Shown here: one piece after another, positions 55,668 through 64,000 of the stretch
How positions within the stretch are numbered: position 1 is the stretch's first letter
Layout of the letters: every line of letters begins with the position of its first letter
Origin: Dyella sp. EPa41
Lineage (GTDB): Bacteria > Pseudomonadota > Gammaproteobacteria > Xanthomonadales > Rhodanobacteraceae
Direction of reading: 5' to 3'
DNA: 64,000 nucleotides
NCBI RefSeq assembly: GCF_016586165.1
Contig: NZ_BCPR01000002.1
Span: 112,332-176,331, forward strand
Notes under the pieces: model-generated
The model's input: only the letters and a program-made list of their open reading frames with translations
Database searches by the model: none
Told to the model about the DNA's origin: nothing
Program-made: the position numbers and the translations under genes

Positions 55668-55936
55668 TGTAGGAGCGCACCCAGTGCGCGATCACCGTTG
55701 CGCCGCTACGCGAATGCCATGCAGTCGCCTCACCGCTCCGTTGGCTTTTCGCGCGGGGTTCTTCATGGGTTGCCTTGTGGGAGCGCACCCTGTGCGCGAC
55801 CAGGACCTGTGCGCAGGCGACGGATGCGTGCCGCTATGACACTGCGCGCCGCGGGTTATGTTGCAATCGACGCACGCGGCTCCTCACCGCGCATTCGACT
55901 GCAGCGTCGCAGTCGCGCACAGGGTGCGCTCCCACA
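55668..55936. repeat. Mixed REP cluster: one subtype A half and a subtype B pair
   Basis: Subtype A half forward at 55668-55691 with no inverted partner; subtype B half forward at 55776-55799 and its reverse complement at 55913-55936. Spacing and content differ from the simple pairs elsewhere in the window. Confidence 0.85.
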
Positions 55937-55960
55937 GAAGACGGGACGGTGTCGGGCGCG

Positions 55961-56812
55961 TCAGTCCCCGCCGCCCGGTACGCGCTTGCGATAGGGCTCG
56001 GCGTCGACGGTGATGTACTGCGGCTCTTCGCAGTCCAGTCGCAACGCAGTGAGCTGGCCGCCCCACACGCAACCGGTATCGATGGCGTAGATGCCCATGC
56101 CCGCCATGCGGCCGAGCGCGGACCAATGGCCGCACACGATGCGTGTTTCGCGACGACGCATGCCGGGCACTTCGAACCACGGATACATGCCGGGCTTCTG
56201 CGTGCCTGGAATGCCCTTGCTCTCGAAGTCGATGCGGCCCTGCACGTCGCAATAGCGCATGCGCGTGAGCGTGTTGATCGAGGCGCGCATGCGCTCGATG
56301 CCCTGCAGGCGGCTGCTCCACGCGGCCGGACGATTGCCGAACAGGTTCTTCAGCAGCCGCGGGTGGCGCGGGCTGCCGAGTTCGCGCTCGATCTCCTGCG
56401 CCGAGCGCTGTGCCTGGCGCAGGGTCCACATGGGAGCGAGCCCCGCGTGCACCATGGTCCAGTTGAGCTGTTCGTCGTGGTGCAGCAGCTTCTGCGAGCG
56501 CAGCCATTCCATCAGCACCGGCGCATCATCGGCGAACAGCACTTCGCGCAGTTCCGGATTGACCTTCGACTGTGCCTCGGGACGGCGCTGCGCAATCGCC
56601 AGCAGGCTGAGATCGTGGTTGCCCAGCGTGACGATGGACTGCTCGCGCAGGCTATGGATCAGGCGCAGGGTCTGCAGCGATTGGCCGCCGCGGTTGACCA
56701 GGTCGCCGCAGAACCACAGGCGGTCGCCGGCGGGATCGAAGCGCAGTTTGTCGAGCAGGCGTTGGAGTTCGGGATGGCAGCCCTGCACATCACCGATCGC
56801 ATAGATAGCCAT
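55961..56812 (-). CDS. apaH: Symmetrical bis(5'-nucleosyl)-tetraphosphatase ApaH
   Basis: A 283-residue metallophosphatase cutting Ap4A into two ADP and removing Np4 caps. Motifs: [41 protein letters not shown] and the late CGHWSALG and DTGCVWGG. Last gene of the minus-strand operon; its ATG overlaps the apaG stop (TGATG). A REP cluster lies beyond its stop. Confidence 0.96.
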   Translation of the reverse strand: MAIYAIGDVQGCHPELQRLLDKLRFDPAGDRLWFCGDLVNRGGQSLQTLRLIHSLREQSIVTLGNHDLSLLAIAQRRPEAQSKVNPELREVLFADDAPVLMEWLRSQKLLHHDEQLNWTMVHAGLAPMWTLRQAQRSAQEIERELGSPRHPRLLKNLFGNRPAAWSSRLQGIERMRASINTLTRMRYCDVQGRIDFESKGIPGTQKPGMYPWFEVPGMRRRETRIVCGHWSALGRMAGMGIYAIDTGCVWGGQLTALRLDCEEPQYITVDAEPYRKRVPGGGD

Positions 56813-57195
56813 CAGTGCAGCGTACGCGGAATGGACAGCGTGAACGCCGGAATCATCGCTTCGAAGCGGGTGCCGTCGTCGGCCAGCATCTGGTAGCTGC
56901 CTTCCATCACGCCCACCGAGGTTTCCAGCACGGCACCGGAGGTGTATTCGTAGCGGTCGCCCGGACGCATCCAGGGCTGTTCGCCGACCACGCCTTCGCC
57001 GGTGACTTCTTCCACCTTGCCATTCGCATCCGTGATGACCCAGTGGCGCGAAAGCAGGCGCGCGGGCACGTCGCCCGCATTGTGCAGCGTGATCGTGTAG
57101 GCGAAAACATAGCGGTTGTCGCCGGGACGGGATTGGTCGGGGACAAAGCGGGGTTCGACCTGCACGTCGATCGTGTAGGAAGATCTGTCGTTCAT
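56812..57195 (-). CDS. apaG: ApaG domain protein
   Basis: A 127-residue protein with a fibronectin-III-like ApaG fold: [32 protein letters not shown] and [21 protein letters not shown], ending [14 protein letters not shown]. Linked to magnesium and cobalt sensitivity in enterobacteria through neighbour effects; the biochemical role is unclear. Overlaps apaH; 89 bp after rsmA. Confidence 0.95.
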   Translation of the reverse strand: MNDRSSYTIDVQVEPRFVPDQSRPGDNRYVFAYTITLHNAGDVPARLLSRHWVITDANGKVEEVTGEGVVGEQPWMRPGDRYEYTSGAVLETSVGVMEGSYQMLADDGTRFEAMIPAFTLSIPRTLH

Positions 57196-57284
57196 GCCGC
57201 GATTGTACGGGTTGTGGCCTTCCATGGGGAAAGCTTGCGTGCGTCGGGCTGAATCGGGACCCGCCGCGCGACGGGCCGTCGCGT

Positions 57285-58082
57285 TCACTCCGTGACGACG
57301 CGTGCCAGGCGTACGTAGTCCTGGGGTGAAAGCGTTTCGGCGCGCGCCTTGGGATCGACATCCGCCGCGATAATCGACGGGGTATCCATGACGTTCTTGA
57401 GCGCGTTGCCCAGCGTCTTGCGGCGTTGCGCGAACGCCGCCTTCACGATGGCATGGATGCGCCCGGGATCGGCGTCCGGCAACTGGTCTGTTGCCAGCGG
57501 CACCAGGCGCACCACCGCCGAATCGACTTTCGGCGGCGGCCGGAATGCGCCCGGCGGCACCACGAAAAGTGGCTCCACGCGGCAGGCCAGCTGCAGCATC
57601 ACGGAAAGGCGCCCGTATACCTTGCTGCCGGGCTCGGCCGCCATGCGGTCGACCACTTCCTTCTGCAGCATGAAATGCATGTCCTGGATCGCGCGCGCAT
57701 GTTCGACGCAATGGAACAGGATCGGGCTGGAGATGTAGTAAGGCAGGTTGCCGGCGATGCGCAGGCGTTCCACGCCGTGGCGGTGCGCCAGCGCGCTGAA
57801 GTCCACCTTCAGCACGTCCGAGTGGATGATGCTGAGCTCGCCTACGCTGGCGGCGCGCGCCTGCAAATCAGGGATGAGATCGGTATCGAGCTCGATGGCC
57901 GTGAGCTTTTGCGCTGCCGCGAGCAAGGGCAGGGTCAGTGCGCCTTCGCCGGGGCCGATCTCGACCACGAAATCGTCGGGGCGCGGCGAGATCGCGCTGA
58001 CGATGCGCTCGATGTAGCGCTTCTCGTGCAGGAAGTGCTGGCCGAAACTCTTCTTGGGGCGGGCGTTCATCGGAGGAGACAT
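57285..58082 (-). CDS. rsmA: 16S rRNA dimethyladenosine transferase RsmA (KsgA)
   Basis: A 265-residue SAM enzyme dimethylating two adjacent adenines in helix 45. [19 protein letters not shown], the SAM loop [27 protein letters not shown] and the catalytic [12 protein letters not shown] are present. ATG 58082 or the more family-like ATG 58070 (MNARPKKSF); I keep the first. Lies between pdxA and apaG as in E. coli. Confidence 0.96.
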   Translation of the reverse strand: MSPPMNARPKKSFGQHFLHEKRYIERIVSAISPRPDDFVVEIGPGEGALTLPLLAAAQKLTAIELDTDLIPDLQARAASVGELSIIHSDVLKVDFSALAHRHGVERLRIAGNLPYYISSPILFHCVEHARAIQDMHFMLQKEVVDRMAAEPGSKVYGRLSVMLQLACRVEPLFVVPPGAFRPPPKVDSAVVRLVPLATDQLPDADPGRIHAIVKAAFAQRRKTLGNALKNVMDTPSIIAADVDPKARAETLSPQDYVRLARVVTE

Positions 58083-58119
58083 GGGCGCAGAAGCTCGGTG
58101 AAGTGGGTCGTGTCGTTCC

Positions 58120-59121
58120 TCACGACAGGTCGGCGCGTCGGCGGACCAGGTCCAGCGCCATGTTTGCCGCGGCGATCAGGCTGGACGGGGCGGCCTTGCC
58201 GGTGCCGGCCAGATCCAGCGCCGTGCCGTGATCGACCGACGTGCGAATGAAGGGCAGGCCGAGGGTGAGGTTGACGGTGCGGTCGAAGGCTTCGCTCTTG
58301 AGCACCGGCAGCGCCTGGTCGTGGTACATCGCCAGCACGGCGTCGTAACGATCGCGCTGCGATGGCACGAAGGCCGTGTCGGCCGGCAGCGGGCCCACCA
58401 GGGTCATGCCTTCGCCCCGCAGGTCGTCGAGCAGCGGAATGATCGTGTCCAGCTCTTCGCGGCCCAGGTGGCCGCCTTCGCCAGCATGCGGGTTCAGGCC
58501 AAGCACGCCGATGCGCGGCTGGGCGAAGCCGAACTTGGCGCGCAGTTCCCGATGGACAATGCGCAGCACCTGCTCCAGGGCATCGCGCGTGATCGCGGCG
58601 GGAACGGCCGACAACGGAAGATGGGTCGTGGCGAGCGCGACGCGCAGCTCGGGGCTGGCCAGCATCATCACCACGTCGGCGTGCGCACGCTCGGCGAAGA
58701 ACTCGGTGTGGCCGCTGAAGCGGATGCCCGCCTCGTTGATGGACGACTTCTGCAGCGGCGCGGTGACCACCGCCGCATACCGGCCCGCCATGCACCCATC
58801 GGCCGCTTCGGCAAGCGTGGCCAGCACATGGCGGGCATTGCGCGGGTCGGGATGGCCGGGGCGCTCGGCAACTGCCAGCGGCACATGGTGGACCCGCAAC
58901 TGGCCGGGGGCGCGCGTCGCGATCTTTGAACCGTCATCGTCGACCAGTTCGATGGCCAGCCCGCAGCGGGAGGCCGCGCGCGCCAGCAGTTCGCGATCGG
59001 TGACCGCAACGAAATTGGCCGCCACGGGAGTGGCGGCCAATCGGATCAGCAGCTCCGGTCCGACCCCCGCCGGCTCACCCGCGGTAACGGCCAGCCGGGG
59101 CAGGGCGTGGGCGACGTTCAA
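58120..59121 (-). CDS. pdxA: 4-hydroxythreonine-4-phosphate dehydrogenase PdxA
   Basis: A 333-residue NAD- and metal-dependent enzyme of pyridoxal phosphate synthesis. Marks: TAGEPAGVGPELL, TAPLQKSSINEAGIRFSGHTEF, GLNPHAGEGGHLG and AMYHDQALPVLK with the metal histidines. Seven bp separate it from surA; this gene order is old and conserved. Confidence 0.96.
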   Translation of the reverse strand: MNVAHALPRLAVTAGEPAGVGPELLIRLAATPVAANFVAVTDRELLARAASRCGLAIELVDDDGSKIATRAPGQLRVHHVPLAVAERPGHPDPRNARHVLATLAEAADGCMAGRYAAVVTAPLQKSSINEAGIRFSGHTEFFAERAHADVVMMLASPELRVALATTHLPLSAVPAAITRDALEQVLRIVHRELRAKFGFAQPRIGVLGLNPHAGEGGHLGREELDTIIPLLDDLRGEGMTLVGPLPADTAFVPSQRDRYDAVLAMYHDQALPVLKSEAFDRTVNLTLGLPFIRTSVDHGTALDLAGTGKAAPSSLIAAANMALDLVRRRADLS

Positions 59122-59128
59122 AGCGGCC

Positions 59129-60475
59129 TCAGGAGGACTTGGTGGCCTGCGGCTGGTTGGGATCGCGCAGCTCGGGCACCAGGATGTTCACGTAGGCACT
59201 GGAACGCATCTCGCGCAGGTAGTCGTCGTAAACCTGCTCGGCCTTGCGGTTGCCGATGGCCTGGCGGGCCTGGTTGCGCTCCATTTCGTCGGTGCGGTCG
59301 CTCTGGCGGGTGCCCAGGCGCTCGAGGACATGCCAGCCGGCCTCGCTCTGGAACGGCTGCGAGACCTGTCCATCCTTCATCTCGCCCAGCTTCTCGCCGA
59401 TGATCGAGCCCCAGTCGCCCTGGGCGAACCAGCCCATGTCGCCGCCGTTGTTGGCGGTGGTGTCGTCCTTGGAGTTTTCCTTCGCCAGCTTGGTGAAGTC
59501 TTCGTGCTTGTTGACGATGCGGCTGTACAGGTCTTCCGCCTTCTGGTGGGCCTGTTCCGGCGTCAGCAGCTCGCTGGGCTTGATCAGGATCTGGCGGGCG
59601 TGGAACTCCTGCACGACCTGGCGGCTCGGGGCGCGCTGCTCGATCAGCTTGAGGATGTGGAAGCCGGTCGGGCCGCGCATGGCCGGCGTCACGTCGCCAG
59701 CCTTCATGCCGGCCACGGCGTCGGCGAAGGCCGGCGGGATTTCGTCCAGGCGGCGCCAGCCGAGGTCGCCGCCGTCCAGGGCGTCCTGGCCGTCGGAGTA
59801 GCGGATGGCGGCGGCATGGAAGTCCATGCCGCCCTTGATGGCGTCGATGGCCTGGGTGGCCTTGTCCTGGGCCGCCTTGATGTCGGCGGCGCTGGCGCCG
59901 GCCGGCACGCTGACCTGGATGTGGGCCAGGTGCACTTCGCCGGCCTTGTAGGTGGGGCTGGCCAGCATGTTGTTGATTTCGCTGTCGGTGATGCTGACCT
60001 GGTCACGCACCACGCTGTCGTGCAGGCGCTGCGCCACGAGCTGGTCGCCCAGCTGGTGGCGGAAGGCGGCCCAGCTGGAGCCGTCCTGTTCCACGGCGGC
60101 GCGCAGCTGTTCCGACGACATGCGGTTCTGCTGGGCCACGGCGGCGACCGCCTTGTCCACGTCGGCATCGGACACGCGGATGCCCTGGTCGTCGGCGCGC
60201 TGCACCTGCAGGCGCATCAGGATCAGGCGATCCAGCACCTGGCGCTGCAGCACATCCATCGGGGGAAGCTGGCCGGGGTTGCGGGCGTACTGCTGCTGCA
60301 CCGAGCGCACCGCCTCGTTCAGCTCGCTCTGCAGGATCACGCCCTCGTCCACCACCGCCACGATACGGTCGAGCGGCTGCTTGCCCGTGGCCGCCTGCGG
60401 CAACAGCTGGGCATGGGTGGGCAGGGCGGTCGCGGTGGCGATCGCGAGCAGGAACAACGCGAAAGGCTGCTTCAT
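59129..60475 (-). CDS. surA: Periplasmic chaperone / peptidyl-prolyl isomerase SurA
   Basis: A 448-residue exported chaperone for outer-membrane proteins such as LptD. Signal peptide KQPFALFLLAIATATALPTHA, an N-terminal chaperone domain (DRIVAVVDEGVILQSELNEAV), two parvulin domains (EVHLAHIQVSVP to GFHILKLIEQ, and EFHARQILIKPSE to GWHVLERLG) and the C-terminal helix. ATG 60475 has GAAGG upstream; ATG 60499 would add eight residues. Follows lptD by 38 bp. Confidence 0.96.
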   Translation of the reverse strand: MKQPFALFLLAIATATALPTHAQLLPQAATGKQPLDRIVAVVDEGVILQSELNEAVRSVQQQYARNPGQLPPMDVLQRQVLDRLILMRLQVQRADDQGIRVSDADVDKAVAAVAQQNRMSSEQLRAAVEQDGSSWAAFRHQLGDQLVAQRLHDSVVRDQVSITDSEINNMLASPTYKAGEVHLAHIQVSVPAGASAADIKAAQDKATQAIDAIKGGMDFHAAAIRYSDGQDALDGGDLGWRRLDEIPPAFADAVAGMKAGDVTPAMRGPTGFHILKLIEQRAPSRQVVQEFHARQILIKPSELLTPEQAHQKAEDLYSRIVNKHEDFTKLAKENSKDDTTANNGGDMGWFAQGDWGSIIGEKLGEMKDGQVSQPFQSEAGWHVLERLGTRQSDRTDEMERNQARQAIGNRKAEQVYDDYLREMRSSAYVNILVPELRDPNQPQATKSS

Positions 60476-60513
60476 CAGTCGGGGGCCTTCAATCGCCATG
60501 GGCGACAGGGAAG

Positions 60514-62973
60514 TTATTGATAACCAAGAATACCATTACGCAGGGAGCTTTCCGACTGACCGGTGAACCCGCCCATGCCCTTGAACTCCACTTCCAGCAT
60601 GATGGCGTTGTTCGCCGCGCCCGTGGTGGTGATGTAGTTGTAGGTGTTCACGTAGTGCCGGCCGATCAGGCGCACAGCCACGCAACAGCTGTCGTACTCC
60701 ACACCCGCCAGGGCTTCCACCGTCTTCTTGTCGAGCACTGAATAGGTCCAGTGGCCGAGCAGGCGCCAGCGGTCGGAAATCGGGTAGACCACCGAGGCGT
60801 CGTATTGTTCCAGCAGGGGCGCTTCGGACCCGGGCTGGCGACGGTAGCGGTACGAGAAATTGATGATGCCGTCGACCTTGATGCGCTTCTGCAGGGTCAG
60901 GGCGCCGAGGTCGGTGAGACTGGTATTGGGGTTCCACTGGTACTGCGAGGTCAGGCGCCAGTCGTCGCTGAGCTGGGTGTTGAGCTCGACCACGTAGTCC
61001 GAGCCGGACCAGTCGGTGGCCGGGGTGACCGTGTTCTGGCCATTGGGCAGCTGCACGCGCTGCTGGTTGAAATAGCGGATCTGGCCGAAGGTGGCCGACA
61101 GGCGTTCCACGCCGTTGTCGTCGAGCAGGCGCGAGGTGACCGCGGCGCTGAGGTTGTTCGCGTTCATCTGGCGGTCCGCACCCGAGTAGGTGTTCGTGGT
61201 GAACAGCTGCCAGGTGTCGAACGACATCAGGTTGGTGTCGAACAGCGGGATGTTGTCCTGGTTGCGGTACGGCACGTACAGGTAGTACAGGCGCGGCTCC
61301 AGCGTCTGCGTGTAGTTGGTGCCGAACAGCGAGGTGCTGCGGTCGAAGACCAGGCCGCTGTCCACGCTCACGATCGGCAGCGAGCGGCTCGGCGAATTGC
61401 TGGTGAACGGGGACGAGACGTTCGGGCCAAGGCGGCCCTGGTAGCCATATTCTTCGTAGTTGCCCTGCAGGTCGTACCCGGTATAGCGGTAGGCGATCTT
61501 GGGCTTGACGAACCAGGCCGCGCCGCGGAAATCCGCGCCGATATAGGGATACAGGTCGAGGCGGTTGCCCTCCACCACGTTTTCCTTGCGGAACGCGACG
61601 GCCTCGGTGTTCGCGCCGACGTCGAGCCAGCGGTTGATCGGGTAGTCGACGTTGAACGCGGCTCGCGGCCAGCGCTTGTACTGCACCACGCTATCGGGCA
61701 GCGAGGGGTCGACGTTCTGGTAGTAATCCGCGCCGATCTGCGCGTTCCAGTACGCGCTGCCCCACATGCCGCCGCCGTTGATGTAGGTGCTCGACGTAAG
61801 GGTGCCGATCGCCGACGTGTACAGGTCGTTGCCGAAGTCGCGCAGGTAGTTGCGGTCGGATGCACGATTGATCGACGCATTGAGCGACCACGGGCCGTAC
61901 AGGTGCGAGACGTCGTTGTACTTCAGCAACCAGCGGTCATCGCCCTTGGTGTCCTCGGTGCTGCCCGGGGTCGGGTCGCCGCGGTCGTTCGGCAGGTATT
62001 CGAAGTTCAGCTGGCCGAGGCTGCCCGGGACCAGGTAGCGGAACTCGCCGGCGAGCATCACGCCGCGGGACGTGTAGATGCGCGGGTCCAGCGTGGCGTC
62101 GTAGTTCGGCGCGAGGTTCAGGTAGTAAGGCGTGCTGACCGTGAAGCCCGAACGGCTGGAGTTGCCGATCGTCGGCGTCAGGAAGCCGGTCTTGCGGCGA
62201 TCATCGATCGGGAAGGAGAACGTCGGCAGGTAGAAGAACGGCACGCCATAGAGGGACATGGTGGCGTCATGCGCGACGCCTTCGCCGGTCTCCTTGTCCA
62301 TCCGGATGTCCTTGCCCTTGATCTCCCAGACGTGGTTGCCCACGTCGCAGGTCGAGTAGGTGGCCTGCGTGTAGCGGCTGCGCTGGTCGTCCAGCATCTG
62401 GCCCTGCTGGGCCAGGCCGTTGCCGCGATTGGTCAGCATCTGGTAGCTGACGTTGTCGGCGATGGCGGTGCTGGCGGTCTGGTTGCCGCGCATGTGGTCC
62501 GACGACACCAGCTGGCCGGCTTCCTGGTAGCGCACGTTGCCGCGCGCGTCGTAGTCGGTGGTCTCGTCGTTGTAGTCGGTGACGTCCGCCTGCATGCGCT
62601 GGTCGGCACGCTCCACCTTCACGTCGCCTTCCAGGTGGTAGACCGTCTGGTTGGAGCTGTCGACGCGCTGCGCGGTGACATAGGTGTTGGAGGTGTCGCG
62701 GACCGAGCTGTCCTTGCTCAGCGTCGGGTCGTAGAACGACAGCATGGCGTTGGGACGGCACATCGTGTAGTTCAGCGGACGCGGAGGGCAGCGGAACGCG
62801 CCCAGCGGGCAATTGGGCACGGCCGCCGGCGGCGTATTGCTGACGGGTGCCGCGGGCTCGGGCTGGTCCGAGGTCGACTGGGCCTCCACCGGGCCACCAA
62901 ACAGGGCGAGCGCGGCAGCGACCGCCAGCAGGCGGCGCGGAGGCAGGTGGCGCGAAGTCGGCTTGGGCGTCAC
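60514..62973 (-). CDS. lptD: LPS-assembly outer-membrane protein LptD
   Basis: An 819-residue beta-barrel that places LPS in the outer leaflet. After the signal (LLAVAAALALFGGPVEA) come the OstA-type periplasmic domain and a large barrel rich in aromatic strands. Cysteines for the disulfide switch are visible: three near the N-terminus (55, 62, 72), one in YSTCDVGNHVW equal to E. coli Cys173, and the adjacent pair in VEYDSCCVAV. One more N-terminal pair than E. coli. It begins at GTG 62973 and heads the operon lptD-surA-pdxA-rsmA-apaG-apaH. Confidence 0.96.
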   Translation of the reverse strand: MTPKPTSRHLPPRRLLAVAAALALFGGPVEAQSTSDQPEPAAPVSNTPPAAVPNCPLGAFRCPPRPLNYTMCRPNAMLSFYDPTLSKDSSVRDTSNTYVTAQRVDSSNQTVYHLEGDVKVERADQRMQADVTDYNDETTDYDARGNVRYQEAGQLVSSDHMRGNQTASTAIADNVSYQMLTNRGNGLAQQGQMLDDQRSRYTQATYSTCDVGNHVWEIKGKDIRMDKETGEGVAHDATMSLYGVPFFYLPTFSFPIDDRRKTGFLTPTIGNSSRSGFTVSTPYYLNLAPNYDATLDPRIYTSRGVMLAGEFRYLVPGSLGQLNFEYLPNDRGDPTPGSTEDTKGDDRWLLKYNDVSHLYGPWSLNASINRASDRNYLRDFGNDLYTSAIGTLTSSTYINGGGMWGSAYWNAQIGADYYQNVDPSLPDSVVQYKRWPRAAFNVDYPINRWLDVGANTEAVAFRKENVVEGNRLDLYPYIGADFRGAAWFVKPKIAYRYTGYDLQGNYEEYGYQGRLGPNVSSPFTSNSPSRSLPIVSVDSGLVFDRSTSLFGTNYTQTLEPRLYYLYVPYRNQDNIPLFDTNLMSFDTWQLFTTNTYSGADRQMNANNLSAAVTSRLLDDNGVERLSATFGQIRYFNQQRVQLPNGQNTVTPATDWSGSDYVVELNTQLSDDWRLTSQYQWNPNTSLTDLGALTLQKRIKVDGIINFSYRYRRQPGSEAPLLEQYDASVVYPISDRWRLLGHWTYSVLDKKTVEALAGVEYDSCCVAVRLIGRHYVNTYNYITTTGAANNAIMLEVEFKGMGGFTGQSESSLRNGILGYQ

Positions 62974-63065
62974 GATGGCAGTCTGTCGGCTGGGAGGCTC
63001 GTAAAACTAGCAGAAAGCCCCCTTGGACGGCAGTTGGATGGAACTACGGTCGATAAGGATGACGC

Positions 63066-63467
63066 GTGAGTGAGCAAAAGATCACCAGGCCCGACGAGGA
63101 TTGGCGTGCCCGCCTGAGCCCGGAGCAATACGCCGTCTGCCGCTGCTCGGCCACCGAGCCGCCCTTCAGTGGAAAGTGGTACCGGCACAGGGCCGCGGGA
63201 ACCTACGTCTGCGTGGCCTGCCGCGCGAAGTTGTTCGCGTCGGAAGCCAAGTACGATTCCCGCTCAGGCTGGCCGAGCTATTTCCAGCCGATTACCCGGG
63301 CGGCTGTCAGCCTGCACCAGGATGAGAGCCATGGCATGCGCCGCACCGAAGTGCGTTGCGCAGGCTGCGATTCCCATCTGGGGCATGTGTTTCCCGATGG
63401 CCCCAAGCCGACGGGCCTGCGTTACTGCATCAATTCGGTGGCGTTGGATTTCCTGCCGATGGCGTGA
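63066..63467 (+). CDS. msrB: Peptide-methionine (R)-S-oxide reductase MsrB
   Basis: A 133-residue enzyme repairing methionine R-sulfoxide. Structural zinc cysteines are at 49, 52 (VCVACRAKLF) and 98, 101 (RCAGCDSHLGHVFPDG), the catalytic cysteine at 121 in RYCINSVALDF; GWPSYF is the substrate motif. GTG start at 63066, divergent from lptD with 92 bp between. A subtype B REPIN follows. Confidence 0.95.
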   Translation: MSEQKITRPDEDWRARLSPEQYAVCRCSATEPPFSGKWYRHRAAGTYVCVACRAKLFASEAKYDSRSGWPSYFQPITRAAVSLHQDESHGMRRTEVRCAGCDSHLGHVFPDGPKPTGLRYCINSVALDFLPMA

Positions 63468-63484
63468 GGTCGACGAGCGGAGTC

Positions 63485-63567
63485 TGTGGGGGCGCACCCT
63501 GTGCGCGACCGCAACCTTGCCGTCTCGACGCTGTGCAGGGTCGTCGCGCACAGGGTGCGCTCCCACA
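63485..63567. repeat. REPIN-like inverted repeat pair, subtype B
   Basis: Halves at 63485-63508 and 63544-63567 are reverse complements except for one base (GTGGGGGCG against GTGGGAGCG in the other half). It separates msrB from the convergent deacetylase-family gene. Confidence 0.85.
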
Positions 63568-63577
63568 AAAACGTTGG

Positions 63578-64000
63578 TCAGGGTTCCATCAGCTCGCTGA
63601 CGTGCTCGGCCACGCTGGTGGCCAGCGCGAGCAGGTTGTAGCCGCCTTCCAGCGTGGATACCAGGCGGCCTTCGGCGTGGGCTTCGGCGACGGCCACCAG
63701 GCGGCTGGTGATCCACGCGTAGTCCTCGCTGCCCAGGCGCAGGTCGGCCAATGGATCGTTGCGGTGCGCATCGAACCCGGCAGACACCAGGACCAGCTGC
63801 GGCTTGAACGCGTGCATGCGCGGCAGCAGCACGCCCTCCCACAGTTCGCGGAACTCATACGAGCCGTCGCCGGGCGAGAGCGGCCCGTTGATGATGTTGC
63901 CGGCGCCGCGTTCGTCTTCGCGCCCCGTTTCCGGATAGAGCGGCATCTGGTGGCTGGACAGGAACAGCACGCGCGGTTCGCGCTGGAAGATGTCCTGCGT
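63578..64000 (-). CDS. Histone deacetylase family protein, C-terminal part (truncated by window end)
   Basis: The last 140 codons of an arginase-fold deacetylase; the frame is still open at base 64000 (TQDIFQREPRVLFLSSHQMPLYPETG). LVLVSAGFDAHRNDPLADL gives the zinc-binding FDAH region and STLEGGYNLLAL the active-site loop. Bacterial members act as acetylpolyamine amidohydrolases or acetoin-utilisation proteins. The N-terminal catalytic histidines lie outside the window. Confidence 0.88.
   Translation of the reverse strand, partial: TQDIFQREPRVLFLSSHQMPLYPETGREDERGAGNIINGPLSPGDGSYEFRELWEGVLLPRMHAFKPQLVLVSAGFDAHRNDPLADLRLGSEDYAWITSRLVAVAEAHAEGRLVSTLEGGYNLLALATSVAEHVSELMEP

Larger units (their letters stand above)
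55613..55960. other. Gap between convergent secA and apaH
   Basis: 348 bp without a gene: the secA terminator, then three REP-type repeat halves (listed separately). Nothing else is seen. Confidence 0.7.

Overview
This 64 kb window is GC-rich chromosomal DNA from a gammaproteobacterium of the Xanthomonadales, most likely the Rhodanobacteraceae side (Dyella/Luteibacter/Rhodanobacter-like). The evidence is the gene order (a dcw cluster running straight from mraY to ftsW without murD, then lpxC-dciA-M23 peptidase-secA), a PhoP/PhoQ-type pair preceded by a small PepSY-like gene, and many short inverted repeats of the kind common in Xanthomonas-group genomes. No phage, transposase, CRISPR array or plasmid gene was found; nearly everything is core or near-core.

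Layout. 1-5.6 kb: small metabolic genes (PRISE-like reductase end, zinc-type alcohol dehydrogenase, FAD/NAD(P)-binding protein with a cysteine dioxygenase, TonB, universal stress protein). 5.9-13.6 kb: unlinked envelope and housekeeping genes (secreted protein, hemolysin III, TfoX-like, DUF885 peptidase, DUF456, kinase-like protein, ferredoxin-NADP reductase, TMEM175-type channel, dusA). 13.7-16.1 kb: PepSY/response regulator/histidine kinase operon. 16.2-20.2 kb: mtfA, birA-coaX-SPOR gene and tRNA-Thr. 20.4-30 kb: polysaccharide deacetylase plus formyltransferase, rhodanese, arginase, trpS with a C-terminal extension, DUF6348, FAD oxidase, lipase-like hydrolase and a patch that looks lower in GC, carrying a Cys-rich secreted protein. 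30-33.7 kb: yraN-lpoA diverging from rsmI, then the RNase P RNA.

34.0-49.6 kb is the division and cell wall cluster mraZ-rsmH-ftsL-ftsI-murE-murF-mraY-ftsW-murG-murC-ddlB-ftsQ-ftsA-ftsZ. Most junctions are 4-bp ATGA/GTGA overlaps, so it reads as one translationally coupled operon that makes lipid II and then the divisome. A sigma70 promoter and 10-bp-spaced TGGG-like repeats precede mraZ. lpxC, dciA, an M23 peptidase and secA follow. The last part (56-63 kb, minus strand) is the outer-membrane biogenesis operon lptD-surA-pdxA-rsmA-apaG-apaH, then msrB and a truncated histone-deacetylase-family gene.

Most notable: two co-varying families of REPIN-like palindromes at six loci, a histidine kinase gene with no in-frame ATG, a TrpS carrying a DUF1508-like C-terminal domain, a complex palindrome where murD would normally sit, an apparent MraZ operator, an orphan terminator upstream of the stress-protein gene, and a tRNA-like fragment next to a deacetylase/formyltransferase pair. 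I found no convincing wholly new multi-gene system.
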